From the NCBI GenBank assembly GCA_039654915.1, contig CM077595.1:44175501-44239500 (forward strand): a DNA stretch of 64,000 bases, given 5' to 3'. Source of the stretch: Aquilaria yunnanensis (taxonomy: Eukaryota; Streptophyta; Magnoliopsida; Malvales; Thymelaeaceae). The first letter of the stretch is position 1. Every line of letters begins with the position of its first letter. Made by a program: the position numbers and the translations under genes. This document shows, in pieces, positions 8,697 to 19,400 of the stretch. The notes beneath the pieces were generated by a model. The model ran no database searches. It worked only from the letters and a program-made list of their open reading frames with translations, and was not told where the DNA came from.

Positions 8697-10701
8697 CTAA
8701 GGGTCATTTTCCCCATCTACGGGCTCTTCGGCATTGACATCCTCAACATCATCCTCAACGTCATCATCATCATTCTCAACCAAAGGGGGAAGCTCCAGGA
8801 GATTTAGGAACTCCACCTTTGACCAAGGCAATGAGGGTCTTTCGGGAATATCAAGTGCTTGGAGACAGGAGACGTCATGGTCGTGGTACTGAAAAAGAAT
8901 CTAATGATAAGTGAGGCAGAAGCCATTTGGTATGATGACTTCGCCGCCTCTTCTGCCTTGGCCTTCTCGGCCTTTAGATGCTCCATTTCCTTCTTAACTG
9001 CCACAATCTCCTTTTCAGTGCCTTCTTCTTATTCTGCTTTTTCAATGCCTCAATTTAAGCAACGAATTCAGAGTTGATCTCCAAGGACTTGGTGACGTCG
9101 GCAAGGGCGTCTTCTTTTTCCTGCCAAAGGACCTCCCACTCTAAATTCAGCTCGACCACCTTCGTGTCGAGGTCAAAAATTTTTTAGGAGCGCTATTCAA
9201 GAAGCCGCCTCTTACTCTCTAGAACTTCCAGGTAAAGATTGGTCAAGTCCTCATTCGCAATCTTGTTTAGCTCGCCATATTTAATGCATAGCCAAGGTCT
9301 CCTCTAACTGACTTCAAATGGAAAATTGTTTGGCTACCCAAGCACAAAAGTAGCCACTATATGCCAGTAGCTGCAAGTGGAAAATACTTGATGTGAGCTG
9401 CGACAACCTTACAAACTTTGAGAAATCAAAATTTTTTCCAAGTACAAGGGATTACCTGGGCAGCATCCTTAGACATCTAGGCTGTGAAGATCTCCTCGTT
9501 CAGGCAGTCCTTAGTCAGAGTTTGAAAGGTGGCATTGGTCATGATGCCCCTCACCATCTGAGGGACCATCTTTTGATAGTCTTCAGAGAACAAATCCATA
9601 TCCTCCATCATGGTCTAGAAGGGCTCCCCCAGGATCTTATCTTTTGGGATCTTTGAGTTCTGAATGGCCCTCCACCAAAGGTGGTCCATCATCCATACCA
9701 CTTGGGCCCTATCCTCTGCAAAGTCACGCAGAAGTTCCATTATTACATTATCTCTTAGCCATTCATCTACAAGGTCTAAAATACTGAAAAATCCAAAGTT
9801 CATAGATGAATTGCTAAAAGACAAACTTGGTACGAATTCGGTGTCAGAATCAATGATGTTCACCACTTTGGCAGGGATCCACTTCCCCTTGAGCTTCTGC
9901 TTCTCTTGGGCCTCCTTAGCCAAAATCTCCCCTAACAAAGTCCCTAACGTTTCAACAGCGGTATGAGGACTTAGAGGGGTTGAGAAGATGGCTGCCTCCG
10001 AAGGTGGGTCATCACCCATAGACGTTTGATCTAGCGCCTCAGCCTGGTTTCAGGGGTAGGGGGAAAAGAGTCCTCCCTAGTTTTCTTCAACTTCAGGGCC
10101 AAAGATCGTCGAGCTGGCACCTTCGTTCACTTGGGTGCCTTTTCCTTCTGCAATTCCCCTTTATCGGCTTGGTTGAGGAACAAGCTCTTGTAAAATGCTG
10201 CAGACATGTCGCCCATCACTAAAAAAGAGAAGATATCAGTGTAAGTATCAAAATTCCAAGACTATCGTTTAAGGAACAACTTACTTTTTACAAGGCCGAG
10301 CTTAGAGAGTTCACCCCAAAGAAGTCGAACAAGCCACGCTTTCTTCCCATCCACTTTGGCATATCTTGGTCTATGACATGTTCGGTAATAACCCCAAGTT
10401 CATGAAGAACGTCCCCAATCATAAAGTTCCATCTAATAGGAAAGGGGCAGAGAGAGCGCGAAGCTGCCTGTGCATCCTAGTCTGCAATAGCACGAATATG
10501 GCTGTCAAACTCTTCAAACTGAGACTCCAGTTCAAGAGTTAACAGCTTCCTAGGATCCACTACATCAGTTGCTAGTACACCCAAAGCCCACTAAGCTAGG
10601 AATTCTTCCCACTTATCATCAATCTCCATGAAGAAGTACTTCTTCTGCCACCCTCGCCAACTATCTTCGGTTCTGAAAGTGAAAGTAATTTTTTTTCTCC
10701 C
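8697..10701 (-). pseudogene. X antisense gene, second part of exon 1 to stop (decayed)
   Basis: Reading down the minus strand: the remainder of exon 1 (10701 to about 10285; conserved EDSWRGWQKKYFF and RWNFM blocks), donor GTAAGT, and an acceptor TTTTTTAG before 10218. Exon 2 begins MGDMSAAFYKS, as in E, but soon hits TGA. A block at 10019-9615 contains exon 2/3 homology and reads through the position of intron 2. The coiled-coil exon follows with many lesions and ends in an acidic tail and TAG at 8697-8699. The N-terminal part lies at 35728-36127 and 49480-49508, separated by BC and the solo LTR. Same gene family as in A, BC, D and E; it cannot make a full protein now. Confidence 0.75.
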
Positions 10702-11582
10702 TTATACCTATCGGCATCCTCATTGTGTGACATAGTGGCCTGAAGTAGGGACTTCAGATATGAAGGTGTCTGAATGAGAGATTTCCGATATGAGGGTGGC
10801 TGCAAGACTCAGAAAAACAAGGGTTAGAGACTCCCCAGAATGTGTTTTCGGGGGAGGAGCCTCCGACACCTAAGTCAGTATTTAGGGAATAAGAAGCAGA
10901 AAAGGGAGTGCAAAAGTTAGAGAGAGTTCCCCCTTTACCAAGGTTGTTCCTAAGTATTTATAGGAGGCCGTAGTGGGGAGGCCATTTGACACAGCCCACT
11001 CAGATTATGACACGTGTACGGTCAGATATGGTATGTACCTTCAGAGATAGATATTTGTAGTTGGCCACCGTGTGGGAGGTCTCTGTGTCAGGGGCATGTG
11101 CAAGGTCTCTGTCTGAGAGGATCCCCAACTGTTTTTGCCGTATCTTCGTCAGACCACTTCGGGGAATGAGACCCCTTCGGCATATCAAAATAAGAGGTCC
11201 CCTTCGGCCCAATATTGTGACTGGGGCTACTGTTGGAAGCCCTTCGGGGAAATGGGGCACCTTTGGTAGATCTTATTCCTTACTGAGGATGGTGGTATCC
11301 TTTTCCAAACTTGGTGGGTTCACCATTCCGAGGGTGGTAGTCCACAACCATTCCGAGGTTAGTCCCGTTATTCCCCGAAGGCGGTGGTGGGTCACCCGGG
11401 TCAGCGCTTGGTACCACCAAGGTTGTTTCCTGACTGGTTGGTTAGGCGATCAAGGATAGTACGGGGCCCCTCTTTCCCAAGGTTGGTTACTCATCCTTTC
11501 CAAGGATGGTGCTAGTCTTTCCCGAGGGTGGTGCCCATCAGAGAACTTGGGAATTCTAGGTGTAATAGCCCTTTGGCTATCA
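10702..11582 (-). repeat. 3' LTR of BC (881 bp)
   Basis: It aligns with 34805-35722. The left terminus reads TTATACC where the other copy has TGATGCC, so the terminal TG/CA is mutated; the right terminus GGCTATCA is kept. TATTTATA at 10955-10962 is the minus-strand TATA-like signal. U3 holds several copies of GAGGGTGGT. Confidence 0.85.
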
Positions 11583-11594
11583 CATGCCCCCCTT
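11583..11594 (-). promoter_or_regulatory. Polypurine tract of BC
   Basis: On the minus strand CCAAGGGGGGCATG directly precedes the LTR start, the usual plus-strand primer position. The spacing (G run, CATG, LTR) is identical in D, E and X. Confidence 0.8.
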
Positions 11595-11965
11595 GGACAG
11601 CTGAAGTTGTATCTTCGGTGGGTTGAGCCTTTGCGAGCATATCGTGGAGCTCTTTGTGGAAGGTGACGATCGTCTTAGTTATCAAGGCTGAATTTTGACT
11701 AAGGTCACCTTCTCCGGGGGAGGTCACTTCTTTGGTTCATGTTGACTCCCCAAGCCGAGGTACTCCCGTCACCATTTGAGCATTACTTCCTTATTTTTTG
11801 CTGAGCTTTTGACCTTCCCGAAGTTATTTCTTCGGACTGAAATGTATATTCTCCTTTCAGGTTTTTCATTTCCTACCAATGGTTCATCACATCTCCTAAA
11901 TAGATAGATGTGTCTCCACAGGAGAGACTTGCATAGGTCTGGCAGTTGTCAGGAGCATGCCCTTG
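11595..11965. other. BC sequence between PPT and antisense-gene promoter, left of D
   Basis: This is the upstream region of the BC antisense gene, which resumes at 22821 after element D. It contains TTCGG/CCGAAG-rich words but no ORF that resembles a known protein. The last five bases, CCTTG (11961-11965), are the D target duplication. Confidence 0.5.
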
Positions 11966-12841
11966 TGATGGCCGGGGGCCTCATCGTTTAGAGTCATGGT
12001 GACTGTTGGAGAGACTTCTAGGAGGAAGAACGCCTGGAGGATGGTTCACCCTTGGGAGAGTGCCTGAAAGTCTAGAAATAAAGGGTTAGGAGGCCCCCGG
12101 AATGTGTTTCCGGGGGGGGAGCCTCCGACGCCCAAGTCAGTGGTGGCTGAGAAAGGCAGAGGAAATAGCACAAAAGGGGCTGAAGAGTCTCGCCTGGTGA
12201 TTTTCTCAAAGTCTGGGAGTCAGACCTTTGCTAACCAGCCTCCTGCCAAGTATTTATTTCCTGGTATTTATAGGAGTGCCTAGCCCGTTCAGATCGTGAC
12301 ACGTGTTCGGTCGGATGTTCCCTGAGTTTCTGGGCGTATGGGACAGATAGCTGGTAGCAGGTTGCCTTGAGCCTTGTGCTGAGATGGGCCATGATGTGAT
12401 TTTGATGGCGTTAGCGTGTCAGAGCGCCTATTGAGGCGGCTTTATGACGTCTGTGAAAGGACGTGTCAGAGGCTTCCTTAAATGCTTCCTTAAATGCTCT
12501 TGTCGTACTCCCGAGGTCCTTGGGCGAGGTCGTCCTTTGGTACGGACGGTGCCTCTTCGGGAAACACGCCCTCAGTTCAGGGGTACCCAGCTTCAGGGAT
12601 TTCCGCCTTCGGGGAGATCATATTCGGCCCGCAATAGCTGGTGCCTCTTTTCCGAAGGCGATCTGTTTACAACCTCGGGGGGCTAGTAGTATCCTCAAGT
12701 TTCCCGGCGTGCCGGGCTCGGAGCTCTTCGGCTATCTCCCGAGGTGTATGATCCCACCTTTTCTCGGGTAGCGCCAGTTTCTTCTGGCCATTCTTGTGGC
12801 AGGGAGTTCCGCCAGATAGAGGCGATAGCCTTTGGCTATCA
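11966..12841 (-). repeat. 3' LTR of D (876 bp)
   Basis: Runs TGATGGCC...GGCTATCA on the plus strand, same length as the partner LTR at 21940-22815. The U3-end hairpin is at 12824-12840. Confidence 0.95.
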
Positions 12842-12856
12842 CATGCCCCCCTTTGG
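12842..12856 (-). promoter_or_regulatory. Polypurine tract of D
   Basis: Minus strand TCCAAAGGGGGGCATG abuts the 3' LTR. Confidence 0.85.
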
Positions 12857-12928
12857 AAAGCCGAAGTAAAGACTTCGATTTTGCATCTCTTTCCGAGTTT
12901 GTTCTTGGGAGTCTCTTAGGAAGCTCAA

Positions 12929-13090
12929 CCTGTTCCGAGGATGCATGTCTTGCCCAAAGGTCATGGGCTGTTCGGCCTTGGCCTGTTCTTTGGTGTCTTC
13001 GAGGCGGAGCCTGTGCCGAAGATACACCTCTTGCCCGAAGGTCATGGGCTGTTTGGCCATAGCCTGTCTCTTGGTGTCCTCGAGGTAACC
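12929..13090 (+). repeat. Two-copy 81-bp direct repeat upstream of the D antisense gene
   Basis: Unit 1 begins CCTGTTCCGAGG at 12929 and unit 2 begins CCTGTGCCGAAG at 13010. Both contain CTTGCCC(A/G)AAGGTCATGGG and end near TTGGTGTC(T/C)TCGAGG. E has the same duplication with an 80-bp period. It lies about 260-420 bases upstream of the TATA box. Confidence 0.7.
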
Positions 13091-13352
13091 TGCTTTTTCT
13101 TCTTGCAGGTCTGTGTAACGTCGTGTCTGATGGCCAAGCGTGTCAGTCTAAGCGACGCGCCCCAGCTTTTTAGGGATGTCAGAAGACGTGTCCCCTGTTT
13201 TGGCGCGGCGATTGACACGTGGCGCTTTGCCATTGGAGGAGAGTCGCGTCGGTTACAGAGGGCGCGCCTTTTCAGGTGTAGAGGGCAGTTACAGTGACGG
13301 TTCGCCTCCAAAAGGGTACTTATGACGACGTTTCGGTTACCAACCTTTGGCC

Positions 13353-13360
13353 TATAAATA
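13353..13360 (+). promoter_or_regulatory. TATA box of the D antisense gene
   Basis: TATAAATA lies about 260 bases before the first ATG (13612/13621). E has the same box in the same context at 39913-39920, and BC and X have TATATAAA at the matching place. Confidence 0.65.
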
Positions 13361-13611
13361 GCCCATTCCATCATAAGTCCCATTTGCTTTTACTTCTGCT
13401 CTTTCCTCTGCTTTGCCCCTGTTTTCGTACTTTCTTGCTTTCTGTGGCGGAGCTACCTTAATCAGAGCTTTTTTCAGCCAACTTTCACGACGGCGTCCTC
13501 AGACTTTGGCAAATCTTTTGGTGGGTTTTTGTTTTCCAGAGTGTTTTGATTCCTCTGTACTTTTGAGTTTTTTCCGAAAACTGTTTTCTGGCCTTTTCTG
13601 AACTTGTTTTC

Positions 13612-16048
13612 ATGTCAAAAATGCCTATCCCTGAGAGCTGGCAGCCTCTTTTAGCCCATCCTTGTTGCACCACCCCCACAAAATTAGAGAGGTGGAAGAA
13701 AAAGTTCTTTCTTCCCTCTTACGCCGTTACTAGGCTGCCTCGCTCTAGCCATTATGCTTTTTCAAACCATAGTAACGAGATTACCGTTTTCTGAGCCCAG
13801 CTGAAGGCGGGACTTCGGTATCCTCCCCCGAAGATGGTTTGCGAGTTCTGCCAATTTCATGGCATTGCTGTGAACCAGCTTCCCCCGAACTCGTTCTGCT
13901 ATTTTAACGCCTACCTCTGCATGTGTGGCGTGCTCGGGATAAAACCCCATTTTATAATCTTCATGCAGTACTACAAGCTCTTTGTGGTCCCGAAGGGTGG
14001 CTTCTATTTTATGCTACCTCGGGGATCCGGGAGCAAAAAATTCATGTTCACCTTCGCCACCAAGGACAGCTGGCAGGGGTGGCAACAGAAATTCTTCTTC
14101 TTGAAGATGGAGGAGGCCTGGTCGTATGTTTCTACCAAATGGGCTCAGGGAAGGCTAGATGTGGACGTCGTTGATCCGAGGTTGTTGCTGACTCCAGAGT
14201 TGGCTTCCACTTTTGCCGACTTCGACGGCCGCATCCGCGCCGTCTCTGACTGAGCTCCCGAGGTCGCGCCACGCTCTCTATACCCCTTCCCTATCAACTG
14301 GAGGTTGATGACCGAAGAGGTCCTCCGGGAGTTACAGGTGGTTAAGGAGCACGAGACCAACCTCGAGATGCCAGCTCCTGCCATCGCCGGGAAGGATTCC
14401 TGGTTGGTCAAGCTTCTTAAGGAGGAAACTTCTTTCGAAACGCTTGTCGAAAGTGAGTTGTCTTCTACTCCCTTGCTATTTTTTCCTCGGACTTACGCTA
14501 ATGTCTTTTTTCTTTTTCAAAAATGGGCGACGGGACTGTTGCATTTTACATGTCCCTTTTTTCCGGCCAGGTGGAGAAGGGCGATCAGACAAAGAAGGCG
14601 GCTTCCTGAAGGCGGAAGTCTACTGGCGCCGGGCCTTCGGGGAAACGGGCAAAGAAAGCTGCCTAGGTTCCTCTGGAGGAAATTTTCGATGAGGCTGGTG
14701 AGTAGCCTGTGGCAGCCGAGATTCCGCCTCCCGAGGCTACTGCCGAGGTCGCTGCCGCTCCCGAGGTTTCTTCCGCCGACGTCCCTCCCTAGAGCCCTTC
14801 TGCGCCGCAGGCCCTTCTGAAGGCCGTGGTAGAGGCTCCTTCTGCCGAGGAGCGGCGCAAAAAGAAAGGCAAGGGGATTTCGACCGAGGAGTCTCAGGAT
14901 TCCGAGGACGCCGTATTCGAAGTGCTGCCAGGTCTGTTGCTTTCAGAACAAGTATGGCTCTTTTTGTTTTTCTGAATTTGCCTTTGTGTCTGACCTGCTT
15001 CTCATTTTTGCCGTGCAAGGGAGTTACTTACCCCGAACTGGGCGGCCGAACATGCAAAGGCGTGGGCCCTTCGTGATGCCAAAGTCCCGCAAGGGAAGAT
15101 ACCCAAAGAGCCTTTCTGGACATTCACGGAGGACATGAACTTGTACTCCGAGGACTGTCTTGAAATGGCAAAACAGATTTCGAAGGGGGTGCTTACAGAG
15201 GCCTCGTTCAAGGCTATTGCGGCGGCTCATCCGGACGATGACACCCTTGCCGCGAAAGTCACCGAGCATGCTGCTCAGGTATGTTCTTCACACCTTTCTC
15301 CCTTCAATTTTTTCTGAGTGCTTGGCTCTTACTGACCTTGCGTTTCATCTTTTTGCAGCTGTTGGGGTACGCCGGCTTTCTCCGAGTTCGAGTGGCCAGG
15401 CAGGTGGCGTTCCGAGCTACGGCCTTAGAGACTTTAGAGAAAGCGAAGGTCACGCGCTCGACATTGATCGCCAAGAACCAGTAGCTGTCAGATGCTGCCA
15501 AGAAAGAAGTTGCTGCCCTTCGGGAGGAGTTCCGGAAAGAGAAGAAAGATCTTGAGAAGAACTCATCTCTGAAGATTGCTGACCTCGGCGACCAAGTGGC
15601 GGGGATGCTCCCCGCCAACCAAGACCTTCTCAAAGATAAGTCAGATTCTGACAATCTGATTCGGTCGTTGGTGAGCGAGAAAAAGGCTCTTGAAGCCGAG
15701 GTCCAGTCTTTGAAGAAGGAGCTCAATGCGAAGAAGAGGGTGAAGGCGCTGAAGAAGGAGGTTGTAGACTTGAAGGACGAGCTCGAGGACCTTGAGGTTG
15801 AGAAGGACAAATCCGACCAAATGACCAAGGTCACCTTCCAAGACGGATTCTGCCTTGCTCGGCACCAAGTCCTTGAGAGGTTCCCACGTCTGGACCTCTA
15901 TTTTTTGGAAGCTCTCAACATTCCCGAGGGGCCTCAGTGGTCCTGGTCCAAAATCGAGCATCTGAACCTGCCTTCTACACTTCCGGCGCCAAAGGTGGAG
16001 GAAAAGGGAACAGAGGCTGGTGGCTCACGGGACACCGAGAACCTTTAG
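13612..16048 (+). pseudogene. Antisense gene of D, four exons, several stops
   Basis: Exon 1 (about 13612-14452) encodes the N-terminal domain found in plant gypsy-type 'transposase_28/plant mobile domain' proteins (PESWQPLL, FFLPSYAVTRLP, CEFCQFHGIAVNQLPP, CMCGV, SWQGWQQKFFF). It is broken by TGA at 13792-13794 and 14251-14253. Exon 2 (from about 14523) begins MGDGTVAFY; its acceptor CAG has become CAA, and a TGA follows. Exon 3 is about 15019-15278 and exon 4 15359-16048, with a TAG near 15482 at a Gln codon. Exon 4 is the coiled coil ending before TAG at 16046-16048. The gene converges with gag-pol, leaving 440 bases between stops. No enzymatic motif is visible; function is unknown. Confidence 0.8.
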
Positions 16049-16186
16049 GCTGTTTTAGGGGCCTTTTCCTTTTTTCCTCTTCATTTTTGTGTTCCTTCTT
16101 CGGGCACTTCTTCTTTGTAAGCTAGCTTTCTTGTAAATGAAGATCTTTTTTGGCTAAGTGTTTTTGCAAGTTTCTTTATTCCCATT

Positions 16187-16365
16187 GCCCCGAACACAAT
16201 TGCTCAAGAGACTTCGGAAAACCGGCGAGATTTTTTGTTTTCCATTTTTCCCGAGCGTGATGGCTCAAGGGACTTTGGAAAACTGTCTCTGCGCTTATTT
16301 TGGCGAGTACCGCTGAGAGATTTTCCTTCTTTCCCGAGCGTGATGGCTCAAGGGACTTCGGAAAG
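16187..16365. repeat. Three-copy hairpin-like motif array (D)
   Basis: CCCGA(G/A)C...GCTCAAG(G/A)GACTTCGG occurs near 16188, 16248 and 16331, the same motif as in A (seven copies) and E (three copies), between the two convergent stops. Confidence 0.7.
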
Positions 16366-16488
16366 TCATATCTGCGCTTGTGGTGAGCATCTTTGCGGAA
16401 TTCTGTACAATTCTGTACTTAAGAAATTTTCTCAAGACACTTTTGTACTTAGAATATTTTTCGTACAGTATGATTCCTTCGCTCAAGC

Positions 16489-19400
16489 TTAGGCGTAGAA
16501 TTTTCTCAAGGCATCTGAGTGCCAAGTGTTTTTTAATTCTACGCCTTCGGCATTGCCAAGTTTGTACACGCCTTTTCGTACTTCGGCGAGGACCAGATAA
16601 GGTCCTTCCCAGTTTGCGTGAAGTACTCCGTGGGATGGCCTTTGGGGCGCAAAGTCAGCCTTTCGGAGAACGAGGTCTCCTTTCCTGATTTCCTTTGGCC
16701 TAGCTCGCAAATTTATGGCCGCGGCCACCCTTTGCTGGAAAGCTTTTCTTCTCAGCTCAGCTATTTCTCTATGTTCACCGACGAGGTCAAGCTTCGTTCT
16801 TAGGCCGAGGTCGTTTCCACCTTCATCAAATACTTGCACCCGTACTGATGATGTAACTATCTCGATAGGGCGAAGACGAGTGAGAAGGGAGTCTCCCCTG
16901 TGGCTTTTTGGGGCGTCGTTCGGTAACTCCATAATACACTTTGGAGTTCTCCTGGCCATTTCCCTTTTGCTTCCACCAGTCTCTTTTTCAGGCCATCTTT
17001 TATGGTCCTATTAGATACTTCCACCTGCCCGTTGCTTTGGGGGTGAGCTACCGGGGCAAAGTGCATCTTTATTCCGAGGTCGTTGATAAATTCCTGGAAT
17101 CCTTTGTCTATGAACTGGGATCCATTATCAGCCACTAGCACCCTCGGTATGCCGAATCTGCATACTATGTTCTTCCATACAAACTTTTGCACTTCTTTTG
17201 GCGAGATAGTTGCTAGGGGTTCTGCCTCGACCCATTTGGAGAAATAGTCCACTGCTACCACGCAGAATTTCACGCCTCCGGGCGCTGAGGGGAGTGGCCC
17301 AATAAGGTCTATACCCCAGACTCCGAAGGGCCAGGGGTAGTCAGCCGAAGTTACCAATTCCGAGGGTGCCCTCTGGATGTTCGTGTGTTTCTGGCAACTA
17401 CGGCATTTTCGGACGAACTGCCTTGCATCCTTTCTCAGGGTAGGCCAGAAGTATCCTTGGCGAAGTATTACTGCCGCAAGGGCATCAGTTCCAATATGTG
17501 AACCACACATGCCCTCGTGGACCTCTTCAAGGACCATTTCAGTATCCTCTTCATCCACGCATCTTTGCAGCGGGTTTGCATATCCCTGTCGGTATAACTC
17601 TTCGCCAATCAGGAAGAATCGGCCGGAGTGTCTTCGCAGTCTTGCAGCATCGCTGGGGTTTTCGGGGAGCACATTTTTTGCGAGGTATCTTTTTATGGGA
17701 TCTTTCCATCCTTTTCCCGAGGTCGCTATGCTTAGCACTGAGATGCTCGGGTGATCTAGCACCTCAGTGTATGTTTTTGACTTCGCCAAGCAATCTGGCT
17801 CAGTGTTATTCCACCGAGGTACATTTTCGATCCGTACGGCATCAAACTCTTGGATGAGCTTTGCTACCAGCTCGTGGTATTTTGCCAAGATTGGGTCCTT
17901 CACCCCATAATCTCCTGACGTCTGCCGAACTACCAGCTGGGAATCGCTGTGAGCCTTTAAGTTTCTCATGCCAATCCTTCTGGCCAAGCGTAATCCCGCT
18001 ATGAGGGCTTTATACTCAGCCACATTGTTAGTGACGCTGAACCTGAACTTGATAGCCTTCTTTACCGCTAGGCCTTCGGCTCCTCTGATAATTACTCTAG
18101 CTCCCTGGTGTTCGGATCTCGAGGCTCCGTCAACATGCAAGGTCCACTCTGGCTAACCTTCGTTCAGATCCGGATGACTCTCCTCAGTGGTGGGTATTTC
18201 GGCAATGAATTCTGCCAGTGCTTGAGCTTTTATGGCCTTCCAAGGTTCATAGGTGATTTCGTGCTCGCCAAGCTCTATGCACCATTTGGAGAGCCTTCCC
18301 GAATGATCAACTTTTTTCATAACATCCCGTAGTGGTAGACTACTTCGGACGATGATGGAGTGAGCCTGAAAGTATGGTCGCAGCCTTCTCCCTGCAAGCA
18401 CCAAGGCGTATATAGCTTTTTGAAGCAAAGGGTACCTGATTTCGGCGCCTTGCAGGGATTTGCTGACGTAATAGACTGGCCATTGCTTTGGCCTTTCTTC
18501 TTTCACGAGGACCGAGCTTACAGCTTTCTCCGTGACGGCGAGGTATAAAACGAGGGGCTCTCCTTCCCGAGGTTGTCGCAGAGTCGGCAGGCTAGCCAAG
18601 TAGACTTTGAGTTCTTCCCAGGCCTTTTGGCAATCTTCGTCCCAAGGGTGATCATTCCTTCCGAGGTCGTCTTCCATTTTTGCTGCCTTTGTGAGGACTT
18701 TGAAGAAAGGTCGACACCTATCTCCGTACCTGGAAATAAACCTGCTCAGAGAGGTTATTCTTCCGATGAGCCTCTGCACGTCTTTGGCTGTGGCAGGAGT
18801 TCGGAACTCAAGCAGCGCCTTAATCTTCTCGGGGTTGGCGTCGATGCCTCTTTCGGATACCATGTACCCAAGGAATTTTCCCGAGGTTACCCCGAAGATG
18901 CACTTTTTAGGATTGAGCCGAATCCCGAAGGCTCTGAGCTTTTGGATGGTTTCCTCTAGATCTGCAACGTGATAGCCAGGCAGCTTGCTCTTGACTATCA
19001 TATCATCAACATACACCTCCATGTTTCTCCCCATTTGGTCTTTAAAGACCTTGTTCATCAACCTCTGGTAGGTGGCTCCTGCATTTTTGAGGCCAAAGGG
19101 CATCCTGACATAGCAGTATGTTCCTCCCTCGGTGATGAAGGCAGTTTTTTCTTCATCTTTGGGGTCCATCCTTATTTGACGGTAGCCACTGAAGGCGTCT
19201 AGGAAACTTAGGAGCCCGTATTCGGCAGTTGAGTCTACCAGTTGGTCTATTGGCGGAAGAGGGTATGAGTCTTTCGGGCAAGCATCGTTCAAGTTTCTGA
19301 AGTCGATGCACATCCGAAGTTTGCTGCTGCCTTCTTTTGTGGCAATCACCACGTTGCTTAACCATTCAGGGTATTTCACTTCCCTGATGACTTTGGCGTC

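Noticed and set aside
10702..11582. This LTR as a solo LTR independent of 34805-35722
   Set aside because: CTCCC occurs directly outside both LTRs and the X antisense gene is continuous across the pair, so they are two ends of one insertion.
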